A stretch of DNA of 64,000 nt from JAISGQ01 sp045534445 (GTDB lineage: Bacteria; Bacillota; Clostridia; Oscillospirales; Acutalibacteraceae). The stretch is from contig JAZSJQ010000035.1 in the NCBI GenBank assembly GCA_045534445.1, positions 25,786-89,785 of the forward strand, written 5' to 3'. Every line of letters starts with the position of its first letter. Positions within the stretch are counted from its first letter, which is position 1. The translations under genes and the position numbers were made by a program. Below are positions 1-8,143 of the stretch, piece after piece. Under the pieces are notes generated by a model. The model did no database searches. It saw only the letters and a list, made by a program, of their open reading frames with translations, and was not told where the DNA came from.

Positions 1-53
1 CGAGGGGTCGGAATACCGCTTCGGCAGGCAACGCAGACAAAACACTTTCTTTT

Positions 54-74
54 TCCGCTTTATGCGGATTTTTT
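54..74. terminator. Short intrinsic terminator
   Basis: TCCGC/GCGGA stem with a TTTAT loop, followed by six T. It probably ends a plus-strand gene that lies left of the window. Confidence 0.55.
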
Positions 75-91
75 ATTTTGTATTTCTCTCT

Positions 92-129
92 GAATTTCCA
101 ACTGTTTTTTGCAAAACAGTTGGAAATTC
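92..129. repeat. Perfect 17-bp inverted repeat upstream of the CotH gene
   Basis: GAATTTCCAACTGTTTT is followed by TTGC and then its exact reverse complement. No T-tract follows on either strand, so this is not a standard terminator. It lies about 60 bases before the lipoprotein start and could be a leader hairpin or a small mobile repeat. Confidence 0.6.
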
Positions 130-191
130 TCTTAATATGTGATAGAATATTTGATGATTCAATTTATGTCTATCCCATGGAGGTGAGATTC

Positions 192-3137
192 TTGCGCAGA
201 TTGCCACGCCTGATCCTTGTCTGTTCCCTGTGCATATGCATTATGCTTACGCTGCTTTTTGGCTGCACTTCACAGATAAGCGAAACCGTCAATACATACA
301 GCAAGAATAATTCCATTCTGATAAATGAAATCATGTCCTCAAACAGTAACTACGCTCAGGCACAGGACGGTGAATTCTACGATTGGGTAGAGCTTTACAA
401 CAACACCGATGAAGACATAAATCTTGAGGGTTACTACTTTTCCGACTCCGGCACCGAGCCTTTAAGATGGAGTTTTCCCAATATAACCATCAAGGCACGC
501 TCTTATCTTGTTGTCTATCTTTCCGGTCTTGATATATGGGACGGTGCTTATGAGGTACACACCAACTTCAAGCTCTCCTCCAACGGAGAGCATCTGATCC
601 TGTCCCATTCCTCAGGCGATGTTCTGCAGCAGATCGATATCCCTTCTATCCCTCGCAATGTTTCTTATGCCCGTGACAGCGAATCCGCCGAGTTTCTCTG
701 GTGTGCAGTGGCAACTCCCGGTGCAGTCAACTCTTCGGGTTCAAAAAACATCGATGAACTTGAATTCCCCACATACGATATCATTATAAATGAATACATG
801 AGCAGCAACACCTATTCCTTTGCCGACAGCAAGGGGGAACACTACGATTGGGTGGAGCTGTATAACCGTTCTCTTGATGACATTGATCTCACCGGATTTT
901 TCCTTACCGATGACAGATACAACAACATGAAGTGGCCTTTCCCCTCAAACACCGTTATAGGATCAGGCGAGTATCTTGTCATCTTCTGTTCGGGACTTGA
1001 CACCGTAAGCGATTCGGGTGAAATTCATTCCTCTTTTTCCCTCAGCGGCGACGATGACCTTGTATGTCTTTATACTCCCGAGGGACTTCTGTGTTCATCT
1101 CTTCAGATCTGCAATCTGCCCGAGGATGTATCAACGGGAATTTCCGAAAGCGGTGAACAGCAGCTTTTCGCCCGTGCTACCCCCGGAAAGGCAAATACTA
1201 CTTTTTCCTATCCTGTTACTTCTGTTCTTTCAGCGGACATAAACGACGGTGTTTTCATTTCAGAAGCAGCAAGCGTTTCCGGTACTCGCGCAAAGTATTC
1301 CAACGACTGGATCGAGCTGTTCAACTCGACTGATACTGAGATCGATCTTACCGGCTATGGCCTCTCCACCAAAGAGGATATAATTGAATTCACTTTCCCT
1401 AAAACCACAATTGCTCCCGGAGGTTATCTCCTCGTTTATTGCACGGGTACTGAACAGTCAGTTGCAGGCAAGACTCTTAAAACCGCCTTCAAGCTCAGCA
1501 ACGCCGGTGAAAATATCTATCTTACAAATTCTCTCGGACGGGTCGTTGATACTTTTTCAACAGGCAAGCAGCGCAACGGTATCAGCAGCGGTCGTGATGA
1601 AACTGCTCCTTCTCTCAGATTTTTCTTCACCACTCCAACCCCCGGCAAGCCCAATAACATGGGCACCGCCCGCAGCACTTACACCGCTGAGCCCTCATTT
1701 GATACTGAAGCAGGCTATGTTAAAAGCGGCACAGTTGTCAATGTTTCTGTCCCCGAGGGTTCCTATGTGGTTGTTACTAAAGACGGTTCAACTCCCTCTT
1801 CTTCCGGCACCGCTCATTACGAAGATTTCTCAATAACAGTCAAAAAAAGCACCGTTCTTAAGGCACAGGCTTTTTCTGACTGCAACCTTCCGAGCGATGT
1901 TATCACTACCTCTTTTATAGTTGAAAAGAAGCATGATATTGCTGTTATCAGCCTTTCAAGTGACCCTGACGGGCTTTTCAGCTACAGATCGGGAATACTT
2001 GTTGACGGTCCCGGGTACACCGAAAAGCTTCCCCACTACGGCGCCAATTACTGGAAAGACTGGGAACGTTCTACTCACATTGAATATATTACCACCGATG
2101 GCGAGCTTGCAGTTGAATTCGACTGCGGTATTCACACCTTCGGTCAGTATGCACGAGGTCTTCCGCAGAAGGGTCTTGCGCTTATTCTCCGTGAAAAATA
2201 CGGTGCAAACGAGGTCAGTTATCCATTCTTTACGGATAATGATGTTGCAAGCTACAAATCACTCCTTCTCCGTCCCGAGGGTCAGGATTGGAACAGAGCA
2301 AAGCTGCGCGATGTTCTGGTTCCCGCTCTTATCAAAAATACCCACTTGACTTCGGTTGATTATATGGACTATACGCCCGTTGCTCTCTATATAAACGGCG
2401 AATACTGGGGACTTTATTATCTGCGCGAAAAGCTTAATGATAACTACGTTTCATACAAATATGGCTATGACAAAGAGGATATAGATCTTATCAAATCTCA
2501 GGCCTTTGTCCGCGCAGGTTCAAAAGCCGAATACACTGCACTTGTCAAATGGGTGAGAAAAAACAGTTTGAGAAGCGCAAAGAATTATGAGTATTTCTGT
2601 TCCAAGGTAGATATTGATTCATTTATACAGTTCTGGATAGTTCAGACTTATGTATGCAACCACGATACCGGTAATATCCGCTGTTATAAAGGCGAAGACG
2701 GTAAATGGCGCTGGATGCTTTACGATTTTGACTGGGCATTTATGATATCATATGCCTCAAAGGATATGATAGAGGCTCACATGACAGACCCCGAGGGACA
2801 CGGTGCTGTCAACAACATGAGCAACGTCATGTCACGCAGGCTGCTTAATAACTCTGAATTCCGCAAGAAATTTGTCAGGGAATACATAAAGGCACTGAAA
2901 TATGTATTTACTCCCGAACGTGCCAAGGAAATACTTAACTCCCTGCAAGCAACCATCAAAAGTGAAATTCCCCGCCAATATGACCGCTGGGGCCATCCGT
3001 CTGTGACCTTGCAGAGTAATCAGGTCAGAAATATCAGCAGATTTTTTGAAAAGCGTTCTTCCTATGTAAAGGCTCATCTGAAGAGACACTTCAAATTATC
3101 CGAAAAAGAATTCCAGAGAATTTGGGATTCGGTGTGA
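192..3137 (+). CDS. CotH-kinase lipoprotein with three lamin-tail domains
   Basis: Predicted surface lipoprotein of 981 residues. The start is the TTG at 192, five bases after GGAGGTGAG; this gives a basic N-terminus, a hydrophobic helix and a lipobox LLFGC with the lipidated Cys at about residue 25. The next ATG-started extension has no ribosome site. Three lamin-tail (LTD) repeats begin near residues 42, 194 and 352, each with an NE(I/Y)MSSN or similar strand and a DW(V/I)EL(Y/F)N motif. A chitobiase/hexosaminidase C-terminal type beta domain follows near 505-575. A CotH kinase domain lies near 578-860, with LYYLREKLND and YDFDWAF; the aspartates of the latter are the expected metal ligands. 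CotH proteins of Bacillus phosphorylate spore-coat proteins; this secreted, LTD-containing form probably acts on surface or cellulosome-like partners, which is inference. The gene is monocistronic and ends in a strong terminator. Confidence 0.85.
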   Translation: MRRLPRLILVCSLCICIMLTLLFGCTSQISETVNTYSKNNSILINEIMSSNSNYAQAQDGEFYDWVELYNNTDEDINLEGYYFSDSGTEPLRWSFPNITIKARSYLVVYLSGLDIWDGAYEVHTNFKLSSNGEHLILSHSSGDVLQQIDIPSIPRNVSYARDSESAEFLWCAVATPGAVNSSGSKNIDELEFPTYDIIINEYMSSNTYSFADSKGEHYDWVELYNRSLDDIDLTGFFLTDDRYNNMKWPFPSNTVIGSGEYLVIFCSGLDTVSDSGEIHSSFSLSGDDDLVCLYTPEGLLCSSLQICNLPEDVSTGISESGEQQLFARATPGKANTTFSYPVTSVLSADINDGVFISEAASVSGTRAKYSNDWIELFNSTDTEIDLTGYGLSTKEDIIEFTFPKTTIAPGGYLLVYCTGTEQSVAGKTLKTAFKLSNAGENIYLTNSLGRVVDTFSTGKQRNGISSGRDETAPSLRFFFTTPTPGKPNNMGTARSTYTAEPSFDTEAGYVKSGTVVNVSVPEGSYVVVTKDGSTPSSSGTAHYEDFSITVKKSTVLKAQAFSDCNLPSDVITTSFIVEKKHDIAVISLSSDPDGLFSYRSGILVDGPGYTEKLPHYGANYWKDWERSTHIEYITTDGELAVEFDCGIHTFGQYARGLPQKGLALILREKYGANEVSYPFFTDNDVASYKSLLLRPEGQDWNRAKLRDVLVPALIKNTHLTSVDYMDYTPVALYINGEYWGLYYLREKLNDNYVSYKYGYDKEDIDLIKSQAFVRAGSKAEYTALVKWVRKNSLRSAKNYEYFCSKVDIDSFIQFWIVQTYVCNHDTGNIRCYKGEDGKWRWMLYDFDWAFMISYASKDMIEAHMTDPEGHGAVNNMSNVMSRRLLNNSEFRKKFVREYIKALKYVFTPERAKEILNSLQATIKSEIPRQYDRWGHPSVTLQSNQVRNISRFFEKRSSYVKAHLKRHFKLSEKEFQRIWDSV

Positions 3138-3147
3138 TTTCTACTAT

Positions 3148-3183
3148 AAAAAGAACCTCGGTGATAGCCGAGGTTCTTTTTAT
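3148..3183. terminator. Bidirectional terminator between convergent genes
   Basis: AAAAAGAACCTCGG pairs with CCGAGGTTCTTTTT around TGATAG. It serves the CotH gene on the plus strand and the hemolysin-III gene on the minus strand. Confidence 0.9.
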
Positions 3184-3185
3184 TA

Positions 3186-3857
3186 TCAGAGAATATATCC
3201 GATTATTGCTACATACTGCATTATGCTGCCTGCAAGGCAGAATACATGGAAAAGGGAATGCATATATCTGAGCTTTACTCCAAGCCCGTAGACTCCTGCA
3301 CCGACGGTATACGCAACACCGCCCATCAGTATCCAGAAGAATGCATCGGGTCCCATAGCTTCCATTGCCGTCTTTGCCGCAATGATAATGCACCATCCCA
3401 TTCCGAGGTAGCATATCATTGAAAGCACATTGTATTTCTTCAGGTCAATGGCGGTGAAAATCGCTCCGATTACCGCACAGCCCCAGACAATGCCGAAGAT
3501 CGACCATGCCCATCCGGGCGATACAGGTCTGACTGCGCAGAAAAGAATCGGAGTGTATGTGCCGCCTATGAGGAAGTATATGGTACAGTGATCGACTATC
3601 TGCATGATTTTCTTTCCTGTGTTTCTCGGCAGACCGTGATACACGCTGGACATAGTATACAGCAGAACCAGTGCCGCTCCGTATATAGCACCGCTTACAA
3701 CACCCCATACATCGCCCTTTGACGCCGGGACTATTATACAGGTTATAAGCGCAAACACGCCAAAGACTGCTCCGACTGCGTGTGATACAGAATTGAAAAT
3801 CTCCTCTCCGCTTGTATAATCAGGAAGCTTTCTGTCACATATTTTTGTTCTGGTCAT
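3186..3857 (-). CDS. Hemolysin III / TrhA family membrane protein
   Basis: Member of the seven-helix HlyIII/YqfA (progestin and adipoQ receptor-like) family, 223 residues, close to the usual length. Hydrophobic helices fill most of the protein. The family's conserved polar residues are visible: NSVSHAVGA early, SSVYHGL in the second quarter, DHCTIYFLIGGTYTP, and a final SLFHVFCLAGS with the C-terminal histidine. Family members are proposed zinc-dependent membrane hydrolases or regulators of membrane homeostasis; cytolysis is not established for most. The start is the ATG at 3857 because AAAAAGGAG stands nine bases upstream; the in-frame ATG 24 bases earlier lacks such a site. The 5' side carries a nested palindrome at 3965-4018. 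Confidence 0.88.
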   Translation of the reverse strand: MTRTKICDRKLPDYTSGEEIFNSVSHAVGAVFGVFALITCIIVPASKGDVWGVVSGAIYGAALVLLYTMSSVYHGLPRNTGKKIMQIVDHCTIYFLIGGTYTPILFCAVRPVSPGWAWSIFGIVWGCAVIGAIFTAIDLKKYNVLSMICYLGMGWCIIIAAKTAMEAMGPDAFFWILMGGVAYTVGAGVYGLGVKLRYMHSLFHVFCLAGSIMQYVAIIGYIL

Positions 3858-3964
3858 TTTTCGTTGCTCCTTTTTGTCCATGTCATTTACCGTCTCTGCG
3901 GTTCTGTCTGCAGTATACCCCCAAGGAGCAGAAAAACTCAACCTACTGATGAAATAACGGGCTA

Positions 3965-4018
3965 TACTGCTGAGAGTAGAGCGGTAGAGTCGCAACTCTA
4001 CTTCTCTACTGACAGTAG
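3965..4018 (-). promoter_or_regulatory. Nested palindromes upstream of the hemolysin-III gene
   Basis: AGTAGAG..CTCTACT encloses GTAGAGT-CGCA-ACTCTAC with only a 2x2 internal loop (3975-4010). TACTG/CAGTA adds an outer pairing. CTACTG-A-CAGTAG (4006-4018) is a second, separate 13-bp dyad. It could be a leader hairpin or paired operator sites; function unknown. Confidence 0.5.
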
Positions 4019-4052
4019 AATTGGCTTGTTTTCAAGGTTTTTCGAGCATAAC

Positions 4053-4085
4053 AAAAATCGTCTTGAATGAATCAAGACGATTTTT
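4053..4085 (-). terminator. Terminator of the XRE regulator gene
   Basis: AAAAATCGTCTTGA pairs with TCAAGACGATTTTT around a five-base loop, immediately after the minus-strand stop codon. Confidence 0.85.
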
Positions 4086-4089
4086 GAGT

Positions 4090-4704
4090 TTATTCACTTT
4101 CAACTACTGAGCCTTTGATCTTTGACCATACAAGTATTATTATCTGTCCCGGTACGCCTAAAAGATATATCTGCCACAGATTTATACCCGCCGCCAGAAA
4201 GGACAGATGCAGAGAAAGAAGCACCGACCACATCAAAAGTGATACTATAAGATAATTTCTTCGTACATCAAACCATATACTGTTGAAAATCAGCCACACT
4301 ATCATGGAAAGAGGCACCGCATACACAAACATAAGCCATTGCGCAGGGGAATCCTTTGCGGCAATTGATATTATCACAAAGGCAATAAACGCCGCCAGCC
4401 ACACTGCCAGAACAGACAGCATTACAATAAATTTCTTATTGTAATTGCGAACGGGCTTTTCTTTCTTTTCCTTTTTGAGCTTCGGACGCTCATGCTCTTC
4501 TCTTACAAGATAATCAAGGGGCACCTTGAACATATCAGCTATTTCAACAAGAACGGCAATATCAGGCATGGACTCTGCCCTTTCCCACTTGGAGACCGCC
4601 TTGTCGGAGTAATTCAGTTTTTCCGCCAGCTCAAGCTGAGTCATTCCCTTAGCCTGCCTGAGCTCGGCTATATTTTTTGCTACAATGGATTTTATATTAT
4701 TCAT
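4090..4704 (-). CDS. XRE-family regulator with membrane-anchored C-terminus
   Basis: DNA-binding protein of 204 residues. Residues 5-60 are a classical XRE helix-turn-helix (TQLELAEKLNYSDKAVSKWE). A basic linker (KLKKEKKEKPVRNYNKK) leads to about four hydrophobic helices from residue 90 to the end, so the HTH should be tethered to the membrane. This layout is common in Firmicutes regulators that sense envelope or ligand signals, but the ligand is unknown. GAGGT stands just upstream of the ATG. The next gene upstream on this strand ends 16 bases away, so it is probably the last gene of the run from 9073 to 4090, or at least co-transcribed with the DUF1295 gene. Targets cannot be read from the sequence. 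Confidence 0.85.
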   Translation of the reverse strand: MNNIKSIVAKNIAELRQAKGMTQLELAEKLNYSDKAVSKWERAESMPDIAVLVEIADMFKVPLDYLVREEHERPKLKKEKKEKPVRNYNKKFIVMLSVLAVWLAAFIAFVIISIAAKDSPAQWLMFVYAVPLSMIVWLIFNSIWFDVRRNYLIVSLLMWSVLLSLHLSFLAAGINLWQIYLLGVPGQIIILVWSKIKGSVVESE

Positions 4705-4720
4705 TATAGACCTCTGCTTC

Positions 4721-5572
4721 CTATTTGATTATGGGCAACAGCGCTCTTGTCTGCTTCTTATATTCCGCAAAGCCTTCCTTCTTCGACTGTCTTCCGTCGG
4801 CAAGGGGTATACTGATACAAAGGAAAAGCAGTGTATTTGCTATTGCTCCTGCAATATAATACCACTTAAAGCCCAATACCGCAACTGAGGAAAGTGCTAT
4901 ACCCCACCACATTACAATCTCTCCGAGATAATTCGGATGGCGCGAATATTTCCAAAGACCCGAACGGATAAATGTGCCTGTTCTGTTCTTTCTGAATTTA
5001 TGCATCTGTATATCTGATGTTCCCTGAAGAATCACCGCCAGAACAGAAAGTACAAAGCAAAGAATGCTTATAACTCCGCCTTCGGCATTGCTTCTCAGAA
5101 CGTAAACAGCAGGAAGAGTGACTCCGTAGACCACAAGAGTCGGTACCATATGTATGCCGATAAAATTGATGATCGGATAGAAAATACCTGTCGTATCATG
5201 GAGCATGGTGTATCGCCAGTCCTGATGCTCAAGACCACGGAAGGTATATGCCCAATTGGCTGTCAGGCGCACTCCCCAGATAAAAACTGCGGCAAGTATC
5301 AGAATTTTTGCAAGGGTCATTTGCTCAAAAACCGCAAATGCTCCGAGAATAACTATCGGCTGGACGCTCCAGTAAGGGTCATAGACCGATGCGTTATTGA
5401 ATATGAGGCTGAATATAAAGGTAAATACCGTTGCCGCTATATCGGCAATCAGGAGATTGAGCCACATATCATAAGGCAGTGCCAGATATGTTCCTATGCC
5501 GACAATTGATGCCAGTATGTATATTATCGTTATTACCAAAAAGCTTGCGCTTCTGCTTTGCTTTATCTTCAT
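4721..5572 (-). CDS. DUF1295 / steroid 5-alpha-reductase-like membrane protein
   Basis: Polytopic protein of 283 residues with about eight hydrophobic helices. The C-terminal third carries KFRKNRTGTFIRSGLWKYSRHPNYLGEI, the signature of the DUF1295 and isoprenylcysteine-methyltransferase-like superfamily, in which the RHPNY region binds the nucleotide or SAM cofactor. Known relatives reduce or methylate lipids; the substrate here is unknown. The ATG at 5572 overlaps the TGA of the flavodoxin gene by four bases (ATGA), so translation is coupled and an electron supply from the flavodoxin-like neighbour is conceivable. That link is inference. A longer reading with nine extra residues lacks support. 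Confidence 0.8.
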   Translation of the reverse strand: MKIKQSRSASFLVITIIYILASIVGIGTYLALPYDMWLNLLIADIAATVFTFIFSLIFNNASVYDPYWSVQPIVILGAFAVFEQMTLAKILILAAVFIWGVRLTANWAYTFRGLEHQDWRYTMLHDTTGIFYPIINFIGIHMVPTLVVYGVTLPAVYVLRSNAEGGVISILCFVLSVLAVILQGTSDIQMHKFRKNRTGTFIRSGLWKYSRHPNYLGEIVMWWGIALSSVAVLGFKWYYIAGAIANTLLFLCISIPLADGRQSKKEGFAEYKKQTRALLPIIK

Positions 5573-6084
5573 GCTGTTATACCTGCTTCTTTGCACCATT
5601 CAAGAATCATTGACAGATTCTCCTCGCATACATAGCTGCCGCCCTCTTTAAGGGTCTCGAGCATCTTTTCGTCCGACTCTGTCAGCTCATCCTTTGAGTT
5701 TATCTGCTTCATGATCGCGTTTACTGCCACGCCCATCATGCTCTTATAAAGCCCTTTGAGCTTATCGGGTGCATATCCTCCCTGAAGAGTGAAGGCTTCA
5801 GCACTGTCAGGGATCTTATTTGCTTTCTTTGCCTGTGCCGTAAGCTTTCCTGTTTCTCCAAGCCCTACTGCACACACTGCCTTGACATTATATCTCTTGC
5901 AGACCTTTTTGCATTCTCTTACAGAGCCTGCCATAAGCCAGCCGAGATAGATTATATCGCTGCCCTTTTCGATCGCTTTCTTTGCATCATTGATCTCGTA
6001 AACGGGAAGATCAGTGATCTTTCCGAGCATTTCTGCGTATTCCTTTGTAAAGCCTGTATTTGATGTGTAAACTATTGCTCTCAT
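5569..6084 (-). CDS. Flavodoxin-fold protein
   Basis: Protein of 171 residues that begins RAIVYTSNTGFTKEYAEML; the TSNTGFT loop is the FMN phosphate-binding loop of flavodoxins. The middle section (DIIYLGWLMAGSV) matches the second flavin-contact loop. The C-terminal third is helical and charged rather than the usual final strand-helix pair, as in short flavodoxin-domain proteins of Clostridia that act in one- or two-electron transfer. AAAGGAG lies eight bases before the ATG. The stop overlaps the start of the DUF1295 gene. No redox partner is identifiable beyond that neighbour. Confidence 0.82.
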   Translation of the reverse strand: MRAIVYTSNTGFTKEYAEMLGKITDLPVYEINDAKKAIEKGSDIIYLGWLMAGSVRECKKVCKRYNVKAVCAVGLGETGKLTAQAKKANKIPDSAEAFTLQGGYAPDKLKGLYKSMMGVAVNAIMKQINSKDELTESDEKMLETLKEGGSYVCEENLSMILEWCKEAGITA

Positions 6085-6086
6085 TA

Positions 6087-7289
6087 TTATTCTCCTTTTT
6101 CAAATTCTGAAAATTTTACTGTATATCCTTCAGACTGCAGATGACTTTCCATAAGTAACCTGACCGATTTCATATCCTTCTTTGATATTCTTTTCTTTTT
6201 TGGATATCTCCACAGGTCTGTCAGCTGCACGGTAATCTTGCCATCTTCTGTTTCTATAGGGCTGAGAGTTACATTTTCACCAAGTCTGCAGTATATTTCT
6301 TCATCAATAACGCGCACTTCATTTTCCGAAAGAGATTTAGCAACCTTTTCCTGCTCTTTGTCAGCATCAGCCATCTCTTTTCTGAATTCCCTGATAAAAT
6401 CCCACAGAACGGTTTCTGACAGCTCCTGTGCTCTTTTATGTTCTTCTGTCAGAAGGACATAATTATCATTTCCTTGAAGAGGCAATCTGCCTTTGAAAAC
6501 AATCCTCCTCACTGTATCAGCGGCAAAGTTTTTCTCGGGCTTCTCGGTCGTTCCCGGAATATGCACCTCACAGACAGCATCATAATAATACTTCTGATTA
6601 CTCATATCTCCGACACATACAAGCATTTCAGAAACGGGCGAAGACTGTTTTTTCATAACAAGCTCGGGTATTTCACCCGATATGCAGTCAGCAAGAATAA
6701 TCACCGCAGCCGAAGCGGCTACAGGTGCTTTTCTCTGTTCTTTTTCTTCAAAAACGGCATACTCAGGGTTTCTGTGCGTTTTTTGTATATTCCGTTTTGC
6801 AGAGGTCATTATGGTCTGATAAGTTTTTTCGTCAAGCTTATCAACACTGTAAAGCATACATATCTTTTCTATTGCCCTGTAATGTGTTGTCAGGCAGTAA
6901 CGACAGCTTCTTCGCACCGCAATCGGCGTTATTTCCGAAACACAGACCTCACAAGCCCTGCCGCGTTTTTTCATTCGGCGGAGGATTTTATCCTCTGCAG
7001 TTTTTCGATCTTTTCCGTTGCAGTCGGTTTCATAATACATTCGGGCGTTTTTCCATGCTCTGACAATTCCAGTCATAGCTGCACCCGTCAGCATCAGCAT
7101 GAGGTTTTTCCAGAGGTAGACAAGTACAAATATCACCCTGACAATAAGGTATATAATAACTGCTGTGCTGAGCCATTCGGGTATATCGGAAATAATCGCA
7201 CATACAAAAACAACGAAAATCCAGCCAAACAGCGGCAGGCATAAAATCAGCTCACACAAGAAGCCATGCTTTAATTTCGGGAATTTCAT
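6087..7289 (-). CDS. Membrane protein of unknown function, 400 residues
   Basis: I do not recognise the family. Two or three hydrophobic segments occupy residues 10-75; the rest is soluble and charged. Residues 115-135 hold CEVCV...SCRYC, two CxxC-type pairs that could bind zinc. A long stretch near 285-325 is predicted helical (HKRAQELSETVLWDFIREFRKEM). The gene sits between the alpha/beta hydrolase and the flavodoxin gene: its ATG overlaps the hydrolase TGA by four bases (ATGA), and the flavodoxin ATG follows two bases after its stop. It is therefore part of one translationally coupled minus-strand set. Confidence 0.7.
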   Translation of the reverse strand: MKFPKLKHGFLCELILCLPLFGWIFVVFVCAIISDIPEWLSTAVIIYLIVRVIFVLVYLWKNLMLMLTGAAMTGIVRAWKNARMYYETDCNGKDRKTAEDKILRRMKKRGRACEVCVSEITPIAVRRSCRYCLTTHYRAIEKICMLYSVDKLDEKTYQTIMTSAKRNIQKTHRNPEYAVFEEKEQRKAPVAASAAVIILADCISGEIPELVMKKQSSPVSEMLVCVGDMSNQKYYYDAVCEVHIPGTTEKPEKNFAADTVRRIVFKGRLPLQGNDNYVLLTEEHKRAQELSETVLWDFIREFRKEMADADKEQEKVAKSLSENEVRVIDEEIYCRLGENVTLSPIETEDGKITVQLTDLWRYPKKKRISKKDMKSVRLLMESHLQSEGYTVKFSEFEKGE

Positions 7290-8035
7290 ATTCCTTCACC
7301 GACCTCTGAAAATATACCCTCAAGGCACGAAAGCATTTTTGAAAGATCCTCGGGAGGATAGTAAAAATGTCCCGAGTCCTCCATCATTTCGTGCTTTACA
7401 AGGGAATTTTCTCCGAAATATCTGCTGGATTTTACGGACACCAGCTCATCGTGCCTTGACTGAAACACATTACATGGTACGCTTAGGCTGTTTATCTTTT
7501 TCTGCGTCTGCTTGCACAGCACAAGAAGCTCGATATATCTCGGTATCCAGCCCAGATACTGCCACAGCTTCGGTGTCAGATTTATTCCTATGGATTTTTC
7601 CAGCGCCGCCTCATAAGGATCATTGGGATTCAGTTTTCCGAAGGATGCCTTCAGCGCACGGATCCACATTCTGAACTTCACCCATGGTTTCAGGGGCACA
7701 TCAATGAGCATCATCGCCTTTACCTCGGGGTGCTCAGGCACTGCATTTATGCTCAGCAAAGTACCCATGGAATGACCCACTACCACGACTTTCTCATATT
7801 TAGAGCAAAGCTCTGAGACTTTTGCGTTGACCTGCGCTTTCCACTTTTTCATCGAGGTGTGCGAAAAATCCTTCACTTCTCCCCCGTGTCCGTCCAGCAG
7901 TATGGCATAAACCGACCAGCTTTCGGGAACGGTTGGAATAAATTTGTCAAAGTGCCTCGGTGTGCCGTTTATTCCGTGCACCATAAGCACGGCGCAATTG
8001 CTGTTTTTAACTTCCCTTATATACTCTTCATGCAT
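7286..8035 (-). CDS. Alpha/beta hydrolase (monoglyceride-lipase/esterase type)
   Basis: Cytosolic hydrolase of 249 residues. MVHGINGTPRHFD gives the oxyanion-hole loop, VVVGHSMGT the nucleophile elbow with Ser near residue 94, SRHDELVS the likely catalytic Asp and DSGHFYYP the catalytic His. Order and spacing match the BD-FAE/monoacylglycerol-lipase branch, which cleaves carboxyl esters; the natural substrate is unknown. AGGAGGAG stands seven bases before the ATG, the strongest ribosome site of this run, so this is probably the first gene of the operon 8035 to 4090. Confidence 0.87.
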   Translation of the reverse strand: MHEEYIREVKNSNCAVLMVHGINGTPRHFDKFIPTVPESWSVYAILLDGHGGEVKDFSHTSMKKWKAQVNAKVSELCSKYEKVVVVGHSMGTLLSINAVPEHPEVKAMMLIDVPLKPWVKFRMWIRALKASFGKLNPNDPYEAALEKSIGINLTPKLWQYLGWIPRYIELLVLCKQTQKKINSLSVPCNVFQSRHDELVSVKSSRYFGENSLVKHEMMEDSGHFYYPPEDLSKMLSCLEGIFSEVGEGI

Positions 8036-8105
8036 ATTACTCCTCCTGTATAAATCATCGAGGACTGCATCTAATTTATTATATCATGTGAGTTTTCCGT
8101 TGTCT

Positions 8106-8135
8106 ATAGAAAAGCCGCTGTTTTCACAGCGGCTT
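8106..8135 (-). terminator. Terminator of the flavin-reductase gene
   Basis: AAGCCGCTGT/ACAGCGGCTT stem with a four-base loop, followed by TTTT on the minus strand. Confidence 0.85.
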
Positions 8136-8143
8136 AATATATG

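Noticed and set aside
6438..7244. 268-codon plus-strand frame opposite the 400-residue membrane protein gene
   Set aside because: Composition is Cys/Phe/Ser-rich shadow sequence; the minus-strand gene has coupled starts and stops on both sides.
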